A stretch of 64,000 nucleotides of DNA from Cystobacter fuscus DSM 2262 (GTDB lineage Bacteria; Myxococcota; Myxococcia; Myxococcales; Myxococcaceae), in contig NZ_ANAH02000014.1 in assembly GCF_000335475.2 (NCBI RefSeq), positions 124,001 to 188,000 on the forward strand, in the 5' to 3' direction. Positions 28,128 to 37,275 of this stretch are shown here, piece after piece. The position numbers and the translations under genes are program-made. Each line of letters opens with the position of its first letter. Positions within the stretch are counted from its first letter, which is position 1. Below the pieces are notes generated by a model, which made no database searches, was not told the origin of the DNA, and saw nothing but the letters and a program-made list of their open reading frames with translations.

Positions 28128-28940
28128 CTAGTAACGGCGGAACGGATCGCTGTAGGCGCTGTAGTCGAAGTACCAGGTGTTCCAGTTGTCGATCAGCACG
28201 TATTGCTGGACCTGGTCCCAGCTCAGCGGGATGAGAGGTTTGCTCAGAATCACCATGTCCTTCTTGCTGATGGACGAGAGGTAATAGAGATCGGTCCGCC
28301 CATCATTGATGACACGGGTGCGCTGGTACTTGAAGCTGGAGGCGCAGCTCTTGCCCGCCATCGTGGCGCAGTGGGCGTACACCAGCGCGACCTGATAGAT
28401 ATAAAAGGTCGCGGGCCCCTGCAGCTTCGTGGTCCAGCTCTGGATCGTCTGCTGGGACCAGGACGACGCCCTCGAGAACCCGGTCTCGATGCTGGAGCTG
28501 GTATTGACGATGTCGATGTTGGCGCCCACCGAGTAGCTCGCCTTGACCTCCTTCGTGAAGGTCTCCGTGAGGCCCACGGTCTGGGTCGTGGTGTAGTGCT
28601 GGCTGGCGCCGCTCGGATAGGTGTACGTGCTCACGTACTTCAGGTAGGCGAAGATCGGCCGCGTGTAGGTGCCCCAGCTCTGGGTCTTGATGTAGATGCC
28701 GCCATGGACGGTCTCTCCGTCCACCCAGCACCCAGGCGGCGGATCCTCGTTCTTCAGGCACGAGTCGATGCCGGAGTCACCGCCCACGGCCCAGGGATAG
28801 CTCGTCGAGTTGAGCTGGCCCGTGACGATGTTTGGCGCGGTGACCGCCGATTTCTGATGCCGGAGGAAGTCGCTCACATTCCTCAGCTCCAGAAGGCCGG
28901 CGTCTTGCTGGGTCACGTTCACGGGTTTTTCGTTGCTCAT
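28128..28940 (-). CDS. Possible aerolysin/ETX-MTX2-like beta-pore-forming protein
   Basis: 270 residues from ATG 28940, with a G-rich stretch just upstream. There is no signal peptide. The central part (~110-185) is a long Ser/Thr-rich stretch with strict hydrophobic/polar alternation ('TTTQTVGLTETFTKEVKASY', then 'IVNTSSSIETGFSRASSW'), the hallmark of the insertion hairpin in aerolysin-type toxins. Flanking parts are aromatic-rich ('YIYQVALVYAHC'). It may be an insecticidal, predatory or immunity-like protein released by lysis. I cannot name the family with certainty. It converges on the terpene synthase gene. Confidence 0.5.
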   Translation of the reverse strand: MSNEKPVNVTQQDAGLLELRNVSDFLRHQKSAVTAPNIVTGQLNSTSYPWAVGGDSGIDSCLKNEDPPPGCWVDGETVHGGIYIKTQSWGTYTRPIFAYLKYVSTYTYPSGASQHYTTTQTVGLTETFTKEVKASYSVGANIDIVNTSSSIETGFSRASSWSQQTIQSWTTKLQGPATFYIYQVALVYAHCATMAGKSCASSFKYQRTRVINDGRTDLYYLSSISKKDMVILSKPLIPLSWDQVQQYVLIDNWNTWYFDYSAYSDPFRRY

Positions 28941-29166
28941 GGTGGATCCCCCCACTCGGGCCCATGTCTCCATCGGCCCGATTCCCTCCCGCCGGATCAT
29001 TTCGGCAAGCTCCCCAGGCTGTCGATTGGACCAGGGGGCAGGTCGCCATGAACCCTCGAAAGAAGACAATCCGTCCCCGTGTGCTTCAATGCACGGCGTT
29101 CGAAAATATGGAATTGGACTCGAGGACGAGGAGAACGTGCGTGGACATCGCCTGGACGGAGTCGGG

Positions 29167-29655
29167 GTGAGCCAGGATGCGCCCACGGCGCCGGGGCTGC
29201 TCGCGGTGGACCTCGGGTTGCGCTCGGGGCTGGCCTTCTATGGCCAGGACGGAAGGTTGCGCTGGTACCGCTCACAGAACTTTGGCTCCCCGTCCCGGCT
29301 CAAGCGCGCGGTGCCCGCGGTGCTGCACTCGGCCGGGCCGCTCGCGTGGTTGGTGTTGGAGGGCGGGGGGCCCATCGCCGAGGTGTGGGAGCGCGAGGCC
29401 CTCCGGCGGGCGCTTCCGGTGCTGCGCGTGTCCGCCCAGGACTGGCGGGCGCGGCTCTTGTACGCCCGCGAGCAGCGCAGCGGAGGTCTCGCCAAGGATG
29501 CGGCCGGGGTGCTCGCGCGCCGGGTGATTGACTGGTCCGGTGCGCCCCGGCCCACCTCGCTGCGGCACGACGCCGCCGAGGCCGTGTTGCTCGGGCTGTG
29601 GGGCGCGCTGGAGGTGGGGTGGTTGGCGCAGGTGCCGCCCGAGGTGCGCAGGTAG
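29167..29655 (+). CDS. RuvC-like RNase H-fold protein
   Basis: 162 residues, GTG start at 29167 with GGAG a few bases upstream. It has the layout of a RuvC-type nuclease: 'LLAVDLGLRSGLAFYG' (first Asp), 'WLVLEGGGPIAEVWE' (catalytic Glu) and 'RHDAAEAVLLGLWG' (C-terminal Asp/Glu). It is close to RuvC in size but lacks canonical resolvase sequence and sits away from ruvA/ruvB. It could be a divergent junction nuclease or a YqgF/phage-type enzyme. The stop is 7 bp from that of the convergent YdeI-like gene. Confidence 0.65.
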   Translation: MSQDAPTAPGLLAVDLGLRSGLAFYGQDGRLRWYRSQNFGSPSRLKRAVPAVLHSAGPLAWLVLEGGGPIAEVWEREALRRALPVLRVSAQDWRARLLYAREQRSGGLAKDAAGVLARRVIDWSGAPRPTSLRHDAAEAVLLGLWGALEVGWLAQVPPEVRR

Positions 29656-29662
29656 GCGGGGC

Positions 29663-30286
29663 TCACTTCGGCGCCGGGGGCGTCCGGGTCAGGTGGTGCA
29701 CGGTACGTCCCTCCGCGGAGTCCTGGAGGAGGGTGGCGAGCCGCTTGAGCCGCGTCTCCTCCTTCTTGGCGCTCGTGATCCAATGCAGGGCCGCCCGCTG
29801 GTACCAGGGCGCCTGGGATTGGAAGAAGCTCCAGGCCTTCTTGTTCGCCTTCAATTGTTTGTCATACGCCTCGGGCAGCGCGGTGTCTTTCTGCTCGTGT
29901 GAATAGATCCCCGAGCGCTCCTCCGACCGGGCCTCGAAGGCCCGCAGGCCCGCGGGGCGCATCAAGCCCTGCCCGGTGAGTTCCCGGACGCGTTGGATGT
30001 TGACGCTGCTCCAGATGCTGCGTGGCTTCCGGGGGGTGAAGCGGATGGTGTAGCTGTGCTCGTCGAGCCGCTTGCGCACCCCGTCTATCCAGCCAAAACA
30101 CAGCGCCTGATCCACCGACTCGGGCCACGTGATGCTGGGGCGGCCCGAATCCCTCTTGTAGAACCCAACCAGCAACTCCGGCTGCTGCTCATGGTGCTTC
30201 TCGAGCCAGGCGCGCCAGTCGGCGGGAGTCGCGAAGAAGGTGGGCTTCAACGAGGGTTTCGAGATGGGTTTCGACGGGGGCTTCAT
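29663..30286 (-). CDS. YdeI/OmpD-associated family protein
   Basis: 207 residues. After a Lys/Pro/Ser leader the conserved family core appears: 'WLEKHHEQQPELLVGFYKR', 'SITWPESVDQALCFGWIDGV', 'YTIRFTPRKPRSIWSSVN', and 'ALPEAYDKQLKANKKAWSFF' with 'TRLKRLATLLQDSAEGR' at the end. The family is widespread, cytoplasmic and poorly understood. Some members are called bacteriocin-protection proteins. It is divergent from the next secreted protein gene. Confidence 0.85.
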   Translation of the reverse strand: MKPPSKPISKPSLKPTFFATPADWRAWLEKHHEQQPELLVGFYKRDSGRPSITWPESVDQALCFGWIDGVRKRLDEHSYTIRFTPRKPRSIWSSVNIQRVRELTGQGLMRPAGLRAFEARSEERSGIYSHEQKDTALPEAYDKQLKANKKAWSFFQSQAPWYQRAALHWITSAKKEETRLKRLATLLQDSAEGRTVHHLTRTPPAPK

Positions 30287-30358
30287 GGTGCCGGAGAATA
30301 TACGGACTCCGGAATGTCACTCGCCGGGCCGCGCCGGTTGGAGCAGCATGCGCCGCCC

Positions 30359-31282
30359 ATGCGCTCATTCCTTCTCTTCCCGCTCCTCCTGCTCGGCACC
30401 TCCGTCTCGGCCGCAGAGCCCGCCACCCTCCGTTTCGCCTGGCCCGAGGGGTTGAAGGCCCAGGTGGAGGTCCACATCCAGGGCGAGCGGGAGGCGGGAG
30501 GCCGCACGCAGCGCCACGATGCCCGGGCCACCTTCACCCTCTCCACCCAGCTTCAAGGCGAGGAGTTGCAGGTGAAGCGGGAGGCCTTCTCCGGGTGGAA
30601 GGGGACGCTGCCCGCGAAGATGGGGTCTCCCGCGGATCGGCTGGTGGACCGCATCCCGCTGGTGCGCGTCTCGCGCCAGGGCGAGTTCCTGGGCATCGAG
30701 GGGGCGGCGGAGGCACGCGAGGCCTTCGCCAGCGAGGTGAAGCTGAAGTCGCTCGACCCGCTCAGCCGCCGCGTCTTCGACATGACGACGACGGACGAGG
30801 CGTTGCGTGCGATCGCGCTCGACTTCTGGAACATGAGCGTCGGCGCCTGGCCGCGGCTGGGTCTCACCCCGGGCACGTCGCGGGAGCTGCGCAGCCCGAC
30901 TTCCGTCCCCCAACTCGGAGGTGGGACGCTGGACATGGTCGCCACCTTCCGCTGGGTGGGTCCGTCGGCATGCACCCCCGACGAGAAGGAGCCGCGCTGT
31001 GTGGAGCTGGTGCTCGAGTCCAGTCCGGACCGTGAGCAGGCGAAGAAGCTTCTGCAGCAGGCGCTGACCGCTCAGTCCGGCAAGGGCCCCGTCACCGAAG
31101 CCCTCGAGACGTCCCAGGAGGTGCGCGCGGTGGTGGAGCCGGCCACCCTGCTTCCCCACCGGTTGACGCTGCGGCGCTCCACCCAGATGCGCATGCGCAC
31201 ACCTCAGGGAAAGAGCGAGTCGGGACGCGAGCAGACCGAGCGCTCCTACGTCTTCCACTACGCCTCGCCCGCCGTCCCCTGA
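30359..31282 (+). CDS. Secreted hypothetical protein
   Basis: 307 residues from ATG 30359, with a signal peptide MRSFLLFPLLLLGTSVSAAEP. The mature part is beta-rich ('LRFAWPEGLKAQVEVHIQGE', 'VEPATLLPHRLTLRRSTQM') with one disulphide-capable pair near 'SACTPDEKEPRCVEL'. The pattern resembles DUF6263-like periplasmic proteins, an unproven match. It converges on the next lipoprotein gene with a 12-bp gap. No function can be assigned. Confidence 0.7.
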   Translation: MRSFLLFPLLLLGTSVSAAEPATLRFAWPEGLKAQVEVHIQGEREAGGRTQRHDARATFTLSTQLQGEELQVKREAFSGWKGTLPAKMGSPADRLVDRIPLVRVSRQGEFLGIEGAAEAREAFASEVKLKSLDPLSRRVFDMTTTDEALRAIALDFWNMSVGAWPRLGLTPGTSRELRSPTSVPQLGGGTLDMVATFRWVGPSACTPDEKEPRCVELVLESSPDREQAKKLLQQALTAQSGKGPVTEALETSQEVRAVVEPATLLPHRLTLRRSTQMRMRTPQGKSESGREQTERSYVFHYASPAVP

Positions 31283-31294
31283 CGCCACGGCTCG

Positions 31295-32464
31295 CTACTT
31301 CGCGCCGCCCAACCAGGAGCCCCAGCGCACGAGCCGGGAGCCGCCCTCGAGTTCGCGCTTGCCGGCCTTCTCCACGCGCTCGGTGCTCTCGGCGAGCGGC
31401 TGGAAGCGCGCCTCGCGCGCCAGCCCCGCCAGCGTGGGGGACCACGGGTCGGCCGCGTACGTCTCCGAGAGGACGCGCTGGGTGCTCCCGTCGTTCTCCG
31501 TGCGCTGCGCCGTGAGCGCGGGCACCGCGTGGCCCTCGGCCTCGAAGGTGCCGCGCGTGCCGGCGGCCGCGGTGGCGGGGGGCCATGCCACGGCCACCGC
31601 TTCCCACACCAGTCCCGTCAACACCTCCTCGAGGGGCTCGGGTTCGGCCTCGGCGAAGTTCGTGCACGGCGCGGCCTGGGTGTCCAGCGGGGCCTCGGTG
31701 CGCAAGAGGAAGCCGCGCTCGGCGCCGAAGCACACGCGCGTCAGGGTGGGCGTGGGGCCCTGCTCCAGGCGCCGGTCATAGTAGGTGCCGGAGCCCAGGG
31801 GGCGCTCCAGGACGGGCACGGCGGAGCTGGCCGTGGACGAGCCCTCGCGGAAGTCGCGCAGCGTCAGCTCGCTGCCGCCCGGGACGTGGAAGCCCGCGGT
31901 CTCCGTGCGCGCGCCGAGCAGCCCCCGGGTGAGGTAGAGCGGTCCGGGCTCGGTGGCGTACACGCGCGAGACGAGCGGCCCATCCACCGGGCGCGAGTCC
32001 TTCTCGAAGCGCTGGGCGTCCCAGGCCCGGCCGGCGACGGTGGGGCGCTCGGCGACGGGCTCGCCCAGGGGGGGCACCTCGATCGGCCGCGTCACGTCCG
32101 AGCGCACCGGCAGCAGTTGCGGCCAGGCGAGCCACACCGGGGCCAGGGGCTGGCCGGCCTCGTCCGTGAAGGACACGTTTACCCACACCCAGGGCTGCTG
32201 CACGGCCACCACCTCGAGCGACACCAGGCCGCGCAGCGAGCGGGCCGTGCCGCCCGGGGCCGCGCCCTGTTGGGCCGAGAAGGTGTAGGTGACGGCGTCG
32301 CCCACCCGGGCGCGCTGCCACGGCGACGCCGCCGAGGGGGCGGTCCCGGTGGGGGTCTCCGGGGGGGTGGGGGCGAGGCCACCGGACTTCGTGCTCTGGC
32401 AGCCGGCGAGCAGGAACAGCGTCATGCCCAGGGAAGAGGCGCGGAAAGGGAAACGCATTCGCAT
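31295..32464 (-). CDS. Hypothetical lipoprotein
   Basis: 389 residues from ATG 32464. The upstream in-frame extension is antisense to the DUF4139 gene. Lipobox LLAGC puts the lipidated Cys near 22. A Pro/Thr-rich linker follows, then a beta-rich body with 'VGDAVTYTFSAQQGAAPGGT' and 'LVSLEVVAVQQPWVWVNVSF', ending 'RLVRWGSWLGGAK'. I see no catalytic motif and do not recognise the family. It is divergent from the DUF4139 gene with a 57-bp gap, so the two promoters overlap. Confidence 0.7.
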   Translation of the reverse strand: MRMRFPFRASSLGMTLFLLAGCQSTKSGGLAPTPPETPTGTAPSAASPWQRARVGDAVTYTFSAQQGAAPGGTARSLRGLVSLEVVAVQQPWVWVNVSFTDEAGQPLAPVWLAWPQLLPVRSDVTRPIEVPPLGEPVAERPTVAGRAWDAQRFEKDSRPVDGPLVSRVYATEPGPLYLTRGLLGARTETAGFHVPGGSELTLRDFREGSSTASSAVPVLERPLGSGTYYDRRLEQGPTPTLTRVCFGAERGFLLRTEAPLDTQAAPCTNFAEAEPEPLEEVLTGLVWEAVAVAWPPATAAAGTRGTFEAEGHAVPALTAQRTENDGSTQRVLSETYAADPWSPTLAGLAREARFQPLAESTERVEKAGKRELEGGSRLVRWGSWLGGAK

Positions 32465-32521
32465 GGGGGACTTGATACACCGGGGGTGAAGCCCCTCCCA
32501 TCTTTCGCTGGAGCCGCGTGC

Positions 32522-34507
32522 ATGTCCCCGTCGTTGCCCATCCGCCGCGTCGTTCTCTACAAGCATGGCGTTGGCTACTTCGAGCGCCGGGGCACGGTGG
32601 AGGGCCGTGAGACGCTCCACCTGGACTTCAAGGCGCGGGACATGAACGACGTCCTCAAGTCCATGACGGTGTTGGACCTGTCGGGCGGCTCCGTGTCGTC
32701 GGTGAGCTACGACTCCACCCGGCCCCTGGAGCAGCGGCTCCAGGACATCACCCTGCGCATTCCCGAGTCGGGCAGCCTCACCGCGCTGCTCGGGCAGGTG
32801 AAGGGCGCGCGGGTGCGGGCGCGCGTGGGTTCGGAGCAGCTCGTGGAGGGCGTCATCGTGGGGCTCGACTCCATGCCCGTGGCCGAGGGCGACACGGCGG
32901 TGGAGCGGCCCTACCTGACGCTGCTGGTGGGCGCGGCGCTGCGCGGCTTCGATCTGCTGGAGGTGGCGGAGCTCACCTTCCTGGATGACGCCGTGCGCGC
33001 GGACCTGGAGTTCTACCTGGCCACGATGCTCTCCTCGTACAAGAAGGACAGCAAGCGCGTGTCGGTGCTCACCGCGGGCGAGGGCAAGCGCGAGCTGTTC
33101 GTCTCCTACGTGCTGGAAGCGCCGGTGTGGAAGACGAGCTACCGCATGCTCCTGGAGGAGGGAAAGCCGCCGGTGCTCCAGGGCTGGGCGGTGGTGGACA
33201 ACACCGGGGACGAGGACTGGGAGCAGGTGGAGCTGACGCTCATGGCCGGGCTGCCGGTGTCCTTCGTGCACGACCTGTACAACCCGCGCTACCTGCGCCG
33301 GCCCGTGGTGGAGGTGCGCACCGAGGCGGCCGTCGCGCCCGTCATCCCCGAGGAGGGCTTTGGCGCGGTGCGGGAGATGGCCGCCGAGACGGATGCGGTG
33401 GTGGCACCCATGGCCGCGTCCGCCCCCGCCTCCGCGCCCATGATGCGGGCCATGTCGAGCGGGGGGATGGCCCGGCGCGAGGCCCAGGAGCGCAGCGCGG
33501 CGGTGCAGACGGTGACGAAGGAGGTGGGCGAGCTCTTCGAGTACCGCGTGCAGCACCCGGTGACGGTGCGCCGCAACCAGAGCGCGCTGGTGCCCATCCT
33601 CCACCGGCCCTTCGAGGGGCGGCGGGTGCTGCTCTACAACCGCGCCACGCGCGAGAAGAACCCCCTGGCGTGCCTCGAGCTGCGCAACACCACGGGGCTC
33701 ACCCTGGAGGGGGGCCCGGTGACGGTGACGGAGGGGGACACGTACGTGGGCGAGGCGATGCTGGACACGATGAAGCCGGAGGACCGGCGCCTGGTGCCCT
33801 ACGCGGTGGAGCTCGGCTTCGTGGTGTCGGTGGAGGATCGCTCCGAGGAGGGGCCGGTGCGCCGGGCCATGGTGAGCCATGGCGTGCTGACGGTGGAGTT
33901 CGTGATGATGCGGCGCACCCACTACCACCTGCGCAACAAGGCCAGGCGCGCGCAGATCCTCTTCCTGGAACACCCGCGCACGGAGGGCTGGCGGTTGGAT
34001 CAGGTGGGCGCGCCCGACGAGACGACGGACCACTACTGGCGCTTCACGCGGGGGCTGGCCGCGGGGGGGACGGAGACGTTCACCGTGACGGAGTCCTCGG
34101 GCCGCCAGCGCACCTACCTGCTCGCCAACACGGGCCTGGACGAGGTGAGCTTCTTCTTGAGCTCGGGCTTCATCGACGAGCGCGTGGCCCGGAGCCTGCG
34201 GGAGATCATCTCCCTGCGCGAGCGCGTGGCGCGGCGCTCCGAGGAGGTGCGCCAGCGCACGGAGGAGCGCTCGCAGCTCTTCAAGGATCAGGAGCGCATC
34301 CGGGCCAACATCGAATCCCTCAAGAGCGGGGCGCCGCAGCGCGAGCTGGTCGCGCGCTTCGTCACCAAGCTCAACGAGCAGGAGGATCGGCTGGAGGGGA
34401 TCGCCCGGGAGCTGGAGCGGCTCTCCCAGGAGCAGCGCGAGGCGCAGGAGGAGGTGAACCGGCAGATCCAGCGGCTCGCCTTCAGCACGGAGCCCGTCAA
34501 GCCGTGA
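32522..34507 (+). CDS. DUF4139 / mucoidy-inhibitor-like protein
   Basis: 661 residues, no signal peptide. The N-terminal ~150 residues start 'PIRRVVLYKHGVGYFERRG', as in the DUF4139 family. The central part has 'VSYVLEAPVWKTSYRMLL' and 'LQGWAVVDNTGDEDWEQVEL', the family hallmark. An Ala/Met-rich linker lies near 290-325. The C-terminal ~120 residues are a predicted coiled coil ('LREIISLRERVARRSEEVRQ' onward). The family is linked to envelope or polysaccharide traits, but its biochemistry is unknown. Confidence 0.85.
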   Translation: MSPSLPIRRVVLYKHGVGYFERRGTVEGRETLHLDFKARDMNDVLKSMTVLDLSGGSVSSVSYDSTRPLEQRLQDITLRIPESGSLTALLGQVKGARVRARVGSEQLVEGVIVGLDSMPVAEGDTAVERPYLTLLVGAALRGFDLLEVAELTFLDDAVRADLEFYLATMLSSYKKDSKRVSVLTAGEGKRELFVSYVLEAPVWKTSYRMLLEEGKPPVLQGWAVVDNTGDEDWEQVELTLMAGLPVSFVHDLYNPRYLRRPVVEVRTEAAVAPVIPEEGFGAVREMAAETDAVVAPMAASAPASAPMMRAMSSGGMARREAQERSAAVQTVTKEVGELFEYRVQHPVTVRRNQSALVPILHRPFEGRRVLLYNRATREKNPLACLELRNTTGLTLEGGPVTVTEGDTYVGEAMLDTMKPEDRRLVPYAVELGFVVSVEDRSEEGPVRRAMVSHGVLTVEFVMMRRTHYHLRNKARRAQILFLEHPRTEGWRLDQVGAPDETTDHYWRFTRGLAAGGTETFTVTESSGRQRTYLLANTGLDEVSFFLSSGFIDERVARSLREIISLRERVARRSEEVRQRTEERSQLFKDQERIRANIESLKSGAPQRELVARFVTKLNEQEDRLEGIARELERLSQEQREAQEEVNRQIQRLAFSTEPVKP

Positions 34508-34513
34508 GCCGGC

Positions 34514-36235
34514 TCAGCCGCGCTCGAGCACGAGCGGCGTCCAGTCCCCGCGCAGGCTCAGGCGGGGCACGGTGACGCCCCCATCCGGCGCGGCGAACAC
34601 GGTGCCGTGGGCCTGCCCGAAGGACCAGCGGATGCGCTCGCCCGGCAGGCACTGGAAGCGCTGCACGCGCCGGGGCGTCACATCCACCTGGGGGGTGGTG
34701 GTGACACCGGGGCCGAGCACCGCGCGCAGCGGCATCACGAAGCGCTGGGGGGTGTCCACCAGCCGGCTGGCATCCCAGCGCAGCGCCCGGTTGAACATGC
34801 CCGCCACGTCCCCATCCCAGCCCGTGTCGCCCGCCACCTTCGGGTCTCCCGCGTAGCCGGACTCCTTGCGCCACGGCTGGTGCCCGTTGCCGCCCCGGCC
34901 CGGATCTCCATCCCAGGACGAGCGGCTGAAGGCTGGGAAGGCCACGTCCCGCCGGAGGAAGGACTTCGTGTCCGCGCGCGGATTCCAGCCCCGGTCCCAC
35001 CAGCGCTCCCCGAGCCAGGGATCCGGCTCGGTGTGGCCGCCCTCGTGCCACACGGCGACGTGGCCGATGTGCTGGGTTTGCAGCGTCTCATAGAAGGAGG
35101 CGCCGGTGAGGGTGCTGGGGCTCACCATGGAGCCGAAGTGGATGATGGGATCGTCCTTGCCGTGCTCCAGGATGAGGAACTGCGAGCGCGCCTCGGGCTC
35201 GTCGCGCAGGGCGCGCGTCATGTCCAGCCGGCTCCAGACCCCCAGGCCCTCGGGCCCCAGCACCTCTTCCTCCGGCATGCCCCACAAGGACGAGAGCTGC
35301 GCCACCCGCCAGGGACGGTGGGCCCGGGCCACGGGCTGGGCATGGCGGGCGAACACCCCCGCGAAGTGCCGGGCGTCCAGCAGGCCGAGCGTCAGCGCGC
35401 CCGCGCCGCCCATGGAGTCGCCCTCGACGAAGACCCGGTTGGGATCCGCGCTGGGATAGCTGCGCAGCACCCACTCCAGCAGCGCCAGTACCCGGCGCAC
35501 GGTGTACGGCGGCACGGTGCCCCTGGGCGCGGTGCCCCGGAGCATGTCCTCCGAATAGCCGTACCAGTAGGTGAGCTGCGGATCGCTCGGCTGGATGATG
35601 AAGCGGTCCCGGGCGACCTCGGGGGAGGGGGGCCAGTTGCCCACCCCGTGCAGGCGCACCGTCACCGGCATGGGCTGACGGGACGTGGCGGCCAGGGGCA
35701 CCGTCACCACCGCGGGGAAGGTGCGGCCGGCCTGGCTCGGGCTGTCCAGCCACGTGTCCGTGGGCTGCTCCAGCGTCAGACGCAGGCTGCCCGCCTCCTC
35801 CTCGTGCTGGACGACGCGGGGCTCGGGCGGGCGCACGGTGTCACGCACCGTCACCATCAACTCGCCCTGGACCGTCTGCTCACCGTCCACGGCGGTGAAC
35901 GTCACCTCGTGGCGCCACCCGCCCTGGATGAAGTCCGGCTGGAAGGTGAGGGTGCGCGAGGGCTCATGCCAGCGGGCCCCGGGCGGCAGGCCCTCCACGA
36001 AGACGCGGGTGCCTGGACGGCCGCCCTTCACGGGGATGGTGATGCGCAGCACCTCCTCCTCGTTCACCGTCTGCGGCGGAGGAATCTCCAGCGTGAGGCC
36101 CCGGGGGAACAGGGGCTCGGTCTCCGTGCGGGTCGATGCCCGCGGGGGCGAGTCCCACAACCCCAGGCACATCAGCGCCACGAGGAGCGGCGAGTGCCGC
36201 GCAATGCCACACCGCAACTGCCTGCCCCAGCGCAT
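34514..36235 (-). CDS. Secreted alpha/beta-hydrolase-type esterase with N-terminal Ig-like domain
   Basis: 573 residues. An Arg-containing signal sequence is followed by a cadherin/putative-Ig-like domain (~45-130: 'GLPPGARWHEPSRTLTFQPDF'). A serine hydrolase domain comes next, with nucleophile 'VEGDSMGGAGALTLGLL' and a late 'EHGKDDPIIHFGSM' holding the candidate acid. A His is offered by 'AVWHEGGHTEP'. The fold resembles feruloyl/acetyl-xylan esterases of polysaccharide degraders. The C-terminal ~100 residues are beta-rich. It is probably exported and acts on plant or microbial polymers. It converges on the DUF4139 gene with a 6-bp gap. Confidence 0.78.
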   Translation of the reverse strand: MRWGRQLRCGIARHSPLLVALMCLGLWDSPPRASTRTETEPLFPRGLTLEIPPPQTVNEEEVLRITIPVKGGRPGTRVFVEGLPPGARWHEPSRTLTFQPDFIQGGWRHEVTFTAVDGEQTVQGELMVTVRDTVRPPEPRVVQHEEEAGSLRLTLEQPTDTWLDSPSQAGRTFPAVVTVPLAATSRQPMPVTVRLHGVGNWPPSPEVARDRFIIQPSDPQLTYWYGYSEDMLRGTAPRGTVPPYTVRRVLALLEWVLRSYPSADPNRVFVEGDSMGGAGALTLGLLDARHFAGVFARHAQPVARAHRPWRVAQLSSLWGMPEEEVLGPEGLGVWSRLDMTRALRDEPEARSQFLILEHGKDDPIIHFGSMVSPSTLTGASFYETLQTQHIGHVAVWHEGGHTEPDPWLGERWWDRGWNPRADTKSFLRRDVAFPAFSRSSWDGDPGRGGNGHQPWRKESGYAGDPKVAGDTGWDGDVAGMFNRALRWDASRLVDTPQRFVMPLRAVLGPGVTTTPQVDVTPRRVQRFQCLPGERIRWSFGQAHGTVFAAPDGGVTVPRLSLRGDWTPLVLERG

Positions 36236-36378
36236 CTTGCCACGACCTCACGGACTGTCTCCGGGGAGCGGCGAGCTCCCCAGGGGTGATTGCTGTCCAG
36301 GGAGCAAGCTTCATGCCCTGGCGCGGACGCCGAAACAGACGAATCAGCGCGTTCGTTCCCGGCTCGTTTCGAGCGCTC

Positions 36379-37152
36379 TCACGGATGGTCGGGGTGCAGG
36401 CGGTGCCGCCAGCCCGAGCGCTGACGGGTGAGCCGGGGGTTCTCGAAGAGCTTGATGAGGACGAGCCCCGCGACGAAGCCACCCACGTGGGCCCACACCG
36501 CCACGCCACTGCCACCCTCGGCGCTCAGGGAGTTGAGCTGGGGCAGGCCGGTGATGACCTGGAGCCCAAACCAATAGAGGAGCACCAGCCACGCGGGCAG
36601 GGGAATCACCTTGAAGAAGATGATGAAGATGAAGAGCATGTTCACCCGCACGCGCGGGTAGAGCAGCAGGTAGGCGCCCATGACGCCGGAGATGGCGCCC
36701 GAGGCCCCCACCATGGGGATGGGCGAGGAAGGGTCCACCATCACCTGCGCCGCCGCCGCCGCCAGGCCACACACGATGTAGAAGACGATGAAGCGCAGCC
36801 GCCCCATGCTGTCTTCCACGTTGTTGCCGAACACCCAGAAGAAGAGGCAGTTGCCGAGGATGTGGCTCCAGCTGCCATGCAGGAACATGGAGGTGAGGGG
36901 CGTGAAGGTGTTGATGGGCTCGCGGTCCACCACGCACGCGAGGCCCTCGCCGATTTGCACGGGGAAGCCCTCGGGGGCCAGGCCGGTGAGCTCGCCCGGC
37001 ACGAGCCCGAGGTTGCACACGCTGGTGGCCAGCTCCAGCGGATTCAAGCCCGCTCCCTGGACGAGCACCCAGGTGGCGCCGATGGCGCCGAGGAACAGGT
37101 AGGTGATGACGGGACTGCGGAGCGTGGGGTTGTCGTCACTGAGGGGAATCAT
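36379..37152 (-). CDS. Rhomboid-family intramembrane serine protease
   Basis: 257 residues from ATG 37152, with about six TM segments. The catalytic Ser is S151 in 'GASGAISGV' and the His is H222 in 'HVGGFVAGL'. The upstream 'HGSWSHILGN' (H92, H97, N101) supplies the oxyanion residues. A ~65-residue periplasmic loop follows TM1. All active-site residues are present, so it should be active. Substrates are unknown. It is divergent from the epoxide-hydrolase-like gene. Confidence 0.92.
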   Translation of the reverse strand: MIPLSDDNPTLRSPVITYLFLGAIGATWVLVQGAGLNPLELATSVCNLGLVPGELTGLAPEGFPVQIGEGLACVVDREPINTFTPLTSMFLHGSWSHILGNCLFFWVFGNNVEDSMGRLRFIVFYIVCGLAAAAAQVMVDPSSPIPMVGASGAISGVMGAYLLLYPRVRVNMLFIFIIFFKVIPLPAWLVLLYWFGLQVITGLPQLNSLSAEGGSGVAVWAHVGGFVAGLVLIKLFENPRLTRQRSGWRHRLHPDHP

Positions 37153-37275
37153 CGCGCGGGCCCCATCATGCCTACTACGGCGCGCGGGGGCAGCGCTTTC
37201 CCTCCTGCTTGTGGGGGTGCGGACGACCGCGCGGGGCGCTTCCTGGCGCGGGGGGCGATTCTTAACTGTACGGTC

